From JAAYZX01 sp040770645 (GTDB lineage Bacteria > Actinomycetota > Thermoleophilia > RBG-16-64-13), in the NCBI GenBank assembly GCA_040770645.1, contig JAXGIS010000001.1:302130-366129 (forward strand): a stretch of 64,000 nucleotides of DNA, in the 5' to 3' direction. How positions within the stretch are numbered: position 1 is the first letter of the stretch; every line of letters starts with the position of its first letter. Made by a program: the position numbers and the translations under genes. Positions 57,231 through 64,000 of the stretch are shown piece by piece. The notes under the pieces are model-generated. The model worked only from the letters and a program-made list of their open reading frames with translations. It did no database searches and had not been told where the DNA came from.

Positions 57231-58514
57231 TCAGGTTGAGGTCCTCACGTTGGCAGCTGCGCTGATATTGTGTGTCTTCTCGTTTGCGAGCACGGGCAAC
57301 ACAGATGGAATCCTCGTGGAGGTCGCTCGGAACACGTTGTACTCAACCATGATCCAACCGCAAAGCAACCATGTGATCTTGGAACATTCGAGGCTCGTGG
57401 CTGCGGCGCCAATAACCCAAACCATGGCCGCTCCCAACCATAAGATACGCCCGCTGCGTGGGAGCTTGAGGATGTGTCTAAGCAGAACGAGCCACGCTAC
57501 AAAGAGGAGGCTTGCCCCCATCATGCCGGTATCGGTCAGTACCTGTATAGGTGTGTTGTGGGCCACAAATGCCCACCCGCCTCGTTGTGTTGCGGCCATG
57601 AGAAAGCCTCTTGCTCCCACGCCGACGAGCGGCGACTCATTCCAGACCTCTAGGCCGTTCCGCCATATGTCCTGCCTAATCAAGAAGGTTCCAGCCTCTG
57701 TGCCTTCCGTGACCCTTTGCATCAAATCCTGGGGGACTACGTTCGGTATCAACCAAATCACGCAGGCGAGCGCAAGTACAAGCGGGAGCACTGCCTGGGC
57801 GCCACCGGACCACGTGACGACGACAGCGATGACGAGTGCATTGACAATTAGGCCAATGGCGCCGGCACGTGACCCGGTCAGGAGGACACTCAAAGTGGCT
57901 GGGACGATGAACAACCAGTAGATGCTCTTCCATTTCGGTTTCGATATAGCTGCCATGTATGCGGCGACAACGATGCCGATCGATATCAGAAGAGCGTAGT
58001 CGTTGGGGTTCAGACCGCCTCCCGTGTGTCGAGTGGCATCTCCCATTACCGTTGGCCTCCCTACTATGTAGGCTTCGAGAAGCATGACAACGGCCACACA
58101 ACACCCGGCCAGATAGCTGCGCAACAGCGTGAGTAACCTGGACTTAGAATCTACAAACTCGCAGAGCATCCAAGTGAACAGCAGAAGCGAGATATAGGTG
58201 ACGATTGTTCCCTGAGTTGCCTTGGTATCGACGGTCCACAGAAGGGAGAGGAAGTTCCACAGTACGAACAGCCCAAAGAAGAGCAGGGGCAGTGGAGGGA
58301 TCGTGATCCTCGAACGCAACAAGATCGCAAGCGCGGCCGTTCCAAGCGCCATGGAAGAGACGAGGAATGTCCCCGTGACGAACCCGGGGATAATGAGTAG
58401 CTCTTCCCACGGTACGAAGAACGTGGAGATGCACAGAAGGCCGAAAGTTGCCCTACGCAGACTCCGTGTTGTGGCCGGTTCCGCCCTTAGCTTTGTGTGT
58501 GTGCTCTTGCTCAC
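57231..58514 (-). CDS. O-antigen ligase/polymerase family membrane protein
   Basis: An intact 427-residue protein with ten or more spans. It has the Wzy_C signature region with LLTGSRAGAIGL, DLMQRVTEG, RQDIWRNGLEVWNESPLVGV, GARGFLMA and AHNTPIQVLTDTGMMGASLL (the His-containing periplasmic loop). It joins or polymerises undecaprenyl-linked glycans. It overlaps the upstream glycosyltransferase stop by 4 bases. Confidence 0.9.
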   Translation of the reverse strand: MSKSTHTKLRAEPATTRSLRRATFGLLCISTFFVPWEELLIIPGFVTGTFLVSSMALGTAALAILLRSRITIPPLPLLFFGLFVLWNFLSLLWTVDTKATQGTIVTYISLLLFTWMLCEFVDSKSRLLTLLRSYLAGCCVAVVMLLEAYIVGRPTVMGDATRHTGGGLNPNDYALLISIGIVVAAYMAAISKPKWKSIYWLFIVPATLSVLLTGSRAGAIGLIVNALVIAVVVTWSGGAQAVLPLVLALACVIWLIPNVVPQDLMQRVTEGTEAGTFLIRQDIWRNGLEVWNESPLVGVGARGFLMAATQRGGWAFVAHNTPIQVLTDTGMMGASLLFVAWLVLLRHILKLPRSGRILWLGAAMVWVIGAAATSLECSKITWLLCGWIMVEYNVFRATSTRIPSVLPVLANEKTHNISAAANVRTST

Positions 58515-59637
58515 TTCCGGCCTCTTCTCTCACCGATGATGGCCCGGGAGAAGGCGCTTTCGTAGGCTGTGGCTACGGCCGATTCGCTGCAGTATCGACG
58601 TACCCATGTGAGCGCTTCTTGTCCGAGGCGGCCGCGTAGTTGGGAGTCGCGTAACAGACATCTTATTGCATTCGTCAGAGCGGGAGGATCGTCCGGGGGC
58701 ACCAACAGGCCGCGTGACCCATCAACAATCATCTCCGGAGTTCCACCTACGGCCGTGGCCACCACCGGCAGGCCCTCGCTCATTGCTTCAAGAATGGCAT
58801 TACTGAGGCCCTCACTGCGTGACGGGTGAACGGCAAGGTGCGCGTCTGAAAGGAGGGAGGGGACATCCGAGATCTCTCCCAGGAAGCGCACGCACTTCGT
58901 CAACCCTAGATCGGAGACTAAACGTTGCAGGTTGGCGCGCTCAGGCCCTTCCCCCGCTATAAACAGCTCGAAATCATGTTGTTCACTGAGTATCGGCGCC
59001 AGGGCTTTGAGCAGCACATCGAATCCTTTGAGCCGTTTAAGAGTACCCACGGCAACTATGCGTGTAGCCTCTACCTCTTCGGTGGGCTTCGCTCTGCCTA
59101 GGGCAGGCACTATATTGGGAATTACCAATGAACTCGGAATCCTGCAACTCGTTGAGCGAAGGACTTCAATCCCCCACCACGAGTTGCTGATAACGCAGTC
59201 GGCTCCTTCAACGGCCACACGTCCTATGGGCAACCGTCGACTTGTGTGCCCGGTGTTGCTGTCTATGGTCAGATCTCCCCTGATACCCTGTATGCGGGCG
59301 GGTTCTCCACACCCTATCAGGTATCGGGTGTAGGCTCCCGTGTAGAGGGACCAGGCCATGAGTAGTTGGGGCTTCTCTCGACGGATCACCTGGTTGGCTT
59401 TCCACCAGCGATAGGGCTTGATTGGGCTGGGGGTATCTCCACAACCGGTATGCCGCCGGATTCTAGAACGTTCTTCCAAGGGCCGGAGCGGGAGAAAGAT
59501 ACCACTACCTGGTCCCAGCCTCGGGTATGTAGTGCCAGAGCCAGGAGACTGAGTTGCTTCTCTGCACCTCCGCGCTCCAACTGGCCGATGGTGTGAATGA
59601 TGTGCCGCCCTGCGGGTCGCTCGTTGCGTTCGTTCAC
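58511..59637 (-). CDS. GT4 glycosyltransferase, one frameshift
   Basis: GTG 59637 (overlapping the asnB stop) begins NERNERPAGRHIIHTIGQLE with RGGAEKQLSLLALALHTRGW, the glycan-acceptor half. One indel near 59430 shifts the rest: VAVGTLKRLKGFDVLLKALA, FELFIAGEGPERANLQRLV, VRFLGEISDVPSLLSDAHLA and HPSRSEGLSNAILEAMSEGL are the classic GT4 donor-binding motifs (E-x7-E). It adds a sugar in the polysaccharide pathway. Confidence 0.9.
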
Positions 59638-61552
59638 TTCAGCCACTGGTCCTGCCACCCTGGAACATAAGCACGGTCCAAGAGGGCTGTGCCATTGGTT
59701 GTCGCCCTGCAGATAAGCGTGCCACCACGATCGCACCGTGGCGGCGTCCAAATAGCCATCGTTACGGATCCTTTCGGTGTCGAGCAGCGAGTCCGCCCAT
59801 TCCCTGAGTTCTCCGCGCAGCCAGTTTTCAACCGGAATGGTGAACCCCATCTTTGGGCGCTCGATGATCTTACGAGGTACGTAACGGTCAAGGATTCGGC
59901 GCAAAATCCACTTCCCCTGGCCATGCCGATACTTCTGGCGGAAGGGAGTCGCCAGGCCAGTTCGACCACACGGTGGTCGAGCAGGGCATTCGTGTTTCTA
60001 AGCCGACGAATGCGCCGGCGCGTTCGACTTTGGTGAGCATGTCGTCGGGAAGAGAGGTAACCAGATCAATGCTCATCATTTGTTCGTAAAAGCGCGGGAC
60101 GGCAAAGCATGCTGCTTTGGTCTGCAGGGGTCCGGGGGCTCCGTACTTCCCAAAACCACGGTAGTTGGATGGAGCACGCTCGAAACGTATTCCCAGTAGA
60201 GACGCGCGCGATCCTCATGAGCCAGAAGTCGCCCTTCGAGCTGAAGCCTACTACGTATAGAGCCGGGCGGTCGACAGGAGGGTTTGCTCGGATCTCCAGC
60301 CAGAGCAAGGATGGTGCCGCCCAATGCGCGCCGCAGCGGCGCAGGACACCAACCATACATGCGCCAGCGTGTGTCGACGGTGGCGTAGTGTGGGTAGCCA
60401 CCGAATATTTCATCGCCACCGTCACCAGAGAGGGCTACAGGGACGTGGTGCCCGGCCAGTTCTGCAAGCAGCATGGTAGGGATCTGGGAGGAGTCGGCGA
60501 AGGGCTCGTCGTACGCACACGGTAGACGGGGGATGGTGGCCATGGCCTCGCCAGGAGTGACGTATAGCTCCGTATGTTCCGTGCCGAGGTGCCGGGAGAC
60601 GGAGCGTGCGTGTGTGGCCTCATTGAAATGGGGGTCGTGAAAGCCGATGGTGAAGGTCTTAACCGGCTGGGTACTCTGTGCCTGCATAAGCCCAACAATG
60701 AGTGAGGAGTCAACACCGCCTGAGAGAAACGCACCGACAGAATCATCCCCTGTCATGCGCAGGCGCACAGCATCACGAAGGAGTGAGTCCAGGCGGTCGG
60801 CCAGACGTTTGTCATCGTCCTTATAGCGGTCTTGAGTGCCTTGTTCCACCGTTTGCAATGCCGACCAGTACTTGTGCGGCCGAATGGCACCGGTACCATT
60901 GTCAGACGGGATCTCCAGCAGGCATCCGGCGGGCAGCTTCAGCACTCCCTCGTATATGGACAGTGGTGCGGGTATGTATGAATGGCGTAAGTATAAGGCA
61001 AGCGCCCCGCGATCCACTTGAGTAGAGATCCCGGGGTGAGCACGGAGCGCCTTTAGTTCGGACGCAAAGACCAAGGCTTTCTTTACCCAACCGTAGTACA
61101 GGTGCTTGACGCCTAGGCGGTCGCGGACCAAGGTGAGGCACCGTCTGTGCGAATCCCATAACGCCATTACGAAAACCCCAATGAAACGGCGGACGGCAGC
61201 TCCAATGCCCCACTCTTCTACAGCGGCTCGGACAATCTCTATGTCCGACGATTCTCTGGGTGACCGACCTACCTGCGCCAGTTGGTGTCCGAGTTCGCGA
61301 GTTGTAAATCTGGCCGTTGAAGGTGACCACGTAGCGGCCGATTGTGGAGACCATGGACCCGCGAGCGAGAGGGGAGGGGCCTACTTTTGGTGTTCCACTG
61401 AAACCCAACGCTAGCCCGTTCTCAGCATCAACCCATATCTCAGAGTCGGTCGACCCTTGGTGGCAAAGCGCGTCTGCCATCCGGGTCACCACCGACTTCA
61501 GTCGCTCTGCGTCGGTTGGTTCAGGATCCATCGTCCCCGTGATTCCGTACAT
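59634..61552 (-). pseudogene. Asparagine synthase (glutamine-hydrolysing) homologue, several frameshifts
   Basis: AsnB-like proteins of this kind are common in polysaccharide loci. The N-terminal glutaminase domain starts MYGITGTMDPE: the catalytic Cys2 (MCGI) is Tyr in this sequence. The synthetase domain is clear in one frame: VRDRLGVKHLYYG, VFASELKALRAHPG, the PP-loop FLSGGVDSSLIVGL and SGDGGDEIFGGY. The last part (MLTKVERAG, RKIIERPKMGFTIPVENWLR, RAYVPGWQDQWLK) is shifted. At least four indels. It would amidate a carboxylate, possibly on a sugar. Confidence 0.8.
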
Positions 61553-62600
61553 ACCACTACTCCCGGCTTGTTGGCAGGGATAGGCCCAAAGGAGTGGCCT
61601 TATGTGCCTTGGGCGCAATACCGGATTCAGTATCTACTGATGTCTGATCAGGAGTTGCGAAACCAATCCCGAATAAGGGGGAACAACTGGGGTAACTGGT
61701 GTTGTTCATATTGCTGCGCATCTTTTTCTTCCTTGCCGCAATGGGCATTGCTCAGTTTTGGCGAATGAGCCCTCCGGCTCGGGGCGAAGCCGGCATGAGT
61801 GAGCATCCCAGGCACCGCGTGCAAGATGTGCCTGTTCTAGCGTGTTTCTCGGTGCAGGCCGTCATCGGATTATGTGAAGCTGGTCCAGAAATCTCAACGG
61901 TACCGGGGACGGCACGGGGGTCGATAAGGTTCGGTGGAACGTGACAGGCGGGAAGACTACCGTTGAGTTAGTCTCCAGTGTCGCGGAGGTTTGTGGGCAC
62001 AGGAAATCCTCCAATTCCGAAGAGTGTTTCGGTACTCTCTTTGGCAGGGGCTTCACACGGCCGAGAAGATGCGGTCTCGGCCGGGGTGGATTTGTGTCTG
62101 TCGAAGAAGTGGTTCGCTGCACGGGCATCCGTATCCCCAACTCGTTCGCAGATGCAGCGTTTCAACATGAGTTCTGGGTATTAGCCTCTGACACAATAGC
62201 AGACTGAAGGATGGTGCTGCGCTAATGGGTTGGGAGCTGTGTCCGATATTTAGTTTCGAACCCGCCCCTCGTCGGCCCTACGAGCAGTGTGAGTACATAT
62301 CTATCGATTACTTGATAGCCTAGCCAGGGAGGCTGCCTTGGGTGAGTCGACGTGTATGCAGTGTTTTTCGGCGTCGTTGGAGATAGCCCATATGAGCCGG
62401 GTGGTGAGATGTTGAGGTGTAGTGGAAAATATATGACCAGGAAATGGTCTCGGATTCTTATTCGCGGTTTCTGCACCAAAAATGCTTCCTGCACACATCG
62501 TGGGACTTGTGCGCACACGGCGCGGACCTGCCCATGTCCTATTCTGCATGATCGATCATTGGGAGCCGGGGACTGGAGGTGTAGATGCAAGCATAGAGGG
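61553..62600. other. Unassigned 1-kb stretch
   Basis: No gene supported. A hydrophobic run (LFILLRIFFFLAAMGIAQFW at ~61700) and a + strand piece around 62410-62560 with short Cys/His/Gly pattern (acyltransferase-like at best) are the only hints. Indels may hide a gene. Confidence 0.35.
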
Positions 62601-63592
62601 CGATAGGGTGGAGGGCTTGTAACGCGCTATCCGCGTCTTGCGGATAAACATGCCGATTCTACCGGTAGACGACCGTCACGGACGTGGTTCTTCCCGCCGC
62701 ACTACCACCGGGCCGGCAATCTGCGGGCACTTGTCTCCCTTTGCGAGCAGGGCTATGGTGAAATCGAACTCCATCTCCACCACGGCAAGATCGTTCCTGA
62801 CACGGCAGACAAAATTTGCGGCGGACTATTGAAATGTGCGTCGAGGATTACGCTCGTTTTGGTGTATTTGGCACGGAGGAAGGCCGTCGCCGATATGCTT
62901 TCGTACACGGTGATTGGGCGCTCAACAACTGTTTGGCAAGTGGACGGTACTGTGGGGTCGACACCGAGCTGGCTATTCTTAAGGAGACGGGCTGTTACGC
63001 TGATTTCACTTTTCCCTCGTGCATTCGGGGGAATCCCCGTCAGATAAATACCGTTCACTATGCCGACGCTACCCTCCGTGGCCGTAGGGCTTACTCTAGG
63101 GGTAGGCCTGCTGAAGTCGGCAGAAGACCGCCTCGAAACGGTCTGCTCCTTGTGCAGGGCCCGGTTCGGCCCGTTTTCGTTGGCAGGAGACTAACATTTG
63201 GAGACGGCATCAATGACCAAAGACACCCCACTCCGCAGCTGCTCGATGCTTGGGTGCGGACCTCTGTCCACGTACTCGGTCGACCTGACGTGGTGATAGT
63301 CAAAGCCCATACCCACGGGGCCGTTCATGCTGAGACCGTACTAGGCCAACCGATGGATCACGCGTTCGAGTACTTGGAGAGCCGTTACGGCGACGGGAAA
63401 TTCTGTCGACTGCACTACGTGACGGCGCGAGAGCTATTCAACATTATTCGAGCGATGGAGGTCGGCGAGACGGGAGACCCAAGTGACTATCTGGATTTCT
63501 GTATTAAGCCTCCCGTCTATGATTCCAGCCCCACAATAGTAGAGGCCAGCGCCGAACTTAAGGCGGCTGTGCGGGCAACATACCCGGTGTGA
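62601..63592 (+). pseudogene. Uncharacterised polysaccharide-locus protein (deacetylase-like), frameshifted N-terminus
   Basis: Reading across two frames gives RTWFFPPHYHRAGNLRALVS, GEIELHLHHGK, then cleanly VEDYARFGVFG, YAFVHGDWALNNCLASGRYC, GVDTELAILKETGCYADFTF, INTVHYAD, GLLLVQGPVRPVF, VIVKAHTHGAVHAETVLG and HYVTARELFNIIRAME. I recognise this pattern from proteins in exopolysaccharide loci that carry many His/Asp residues like carbohydrate deacetylases, but no activity is established to my knowledge. The true start lies upstream and is not resolved. Confidence 0.55.
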
Positions 63593-64000
63593 TATGTCCG
63601 AATGGTGGAGAGATTCGAAACGGGCGGGAACAACTTGCATATCATTCTTACGCGTCGCAGGAATTATCACTTCCCGTTATTATATCCCATATCAGAATAA
63701 CAATATTGCCACGCATGACTTCGTCTAGGTTCAGTCTGGGCCTCGCAATGCGCAATATGGCTGGATATGTAGAGCATGGGTTGGATGTTGTTGCGTCGCA
63801 AGGATATCCTCGCGAGTAGCAATTTCATAGTATTGGTAGTGGCCATGTTTTGTTGGCATTTCTATACAGAAGGCTGTAGTTCAACCATCATGGGGAAGTA
63901 GAATGTGCCGGGGCAGAAATGATCCACTCTCGCCACCCGGGCATTTGGAGGCATGAACTGTTCAAAGACACAGACAAGATGAGGGAACCCGTGCCCAGGC
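63593..64000. other. Window end without supported gene
   Basis: More AT-rich than the rest, with only short frames. No gene, tRNA or terminator recognised. Confidence 0.4.

Overview
The window is GC-rich DNA that reads as an anaerobic or facultative bacterium of the Actinomycetota or a close neighbour. The signs are mixed: a class E/F-type sortase, a MscL with a C-terminal zinc ribbon, an RsbW-like anti-sigma ATPase, an IpdAB-like CoA-transferase pair, and a selenocysteine formate dehydrogenase. No rRNA or ribosomal protein gene is present, so the phylum is an inference. Seven tRNA genes are present (Thr-CGT, Lys-TTT, Glu-TTC, Val-TAC, Asp-GTC, Phe-GAA, Lys-CTT).

Layout. 1-12.5 kb is housekeeping: RicT, YfcE-type phosphodiesterase, SagB-type nitroreductase, gamma-carbonic anhydrase, sirtuin, CoA-binding protein, a large exported protein beside an anti-sigma factor, then purM-purN-purH. 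12.5-15.2 kb holds an SLH/glucosaminidase surface protein, MscL and a tRNA cluster. 15.9-20.9 kb is a redox operon: an NuoG-like, selenocysteine-containing FdhA, a rubrerythrin-like protein and a NuoE-NuoF fusion, which together look like a soluble NAD-linked formate dehydrogenase. 21-32 kb carries a CoA-transferase, a membrane spermidine-synthase homologue, a CDP-alcohol phosphatidyltransferase, a sortase with an exported partner behind a structured leader, an MFS pump and a CocE-type hydrolase. 32-36 kb is a glycine-betaine-type ABC importer (YehWXYZ/OpuC type). A broken RHH/PIN toxin-antitoxin pair follows.

37.4-64 kb is a cell-surface polysaccharide region: a nucleotide-sugar epimerase flanked by two related palindromes, rmlDACB (dTDP-rhamnose), acyltransferases, a deacetylase, two aminotransferases, glycosyltransferases, a phosphoglycosyl transferase, two O-antigen-ligase-type proteins, two beta-helix pectate-lyase-like secreted proteins and an AsnB homologue. 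A class I cyclic-di-GMP riboswitch precedes the intact beta-helix gene, which ties at least that gene to a biofilm/motility second messenger.

Quality. Many conserved genes carry one-base indels, mostly deletions. There are only a few before 34 kb, but they are dense at 34.4-37, 41.6-49, 51-54.7 and 59-63.5 kb. Because purH and other conserved genes are hit, sequencing error is likely for much of this, so broken genes are reported as frameshifted rather than assumed dead. The in-frame TGA in fdhA is different: reading resumes in the same frame and a SECIS-like hairpin follows, so it is read as selenocysteine.
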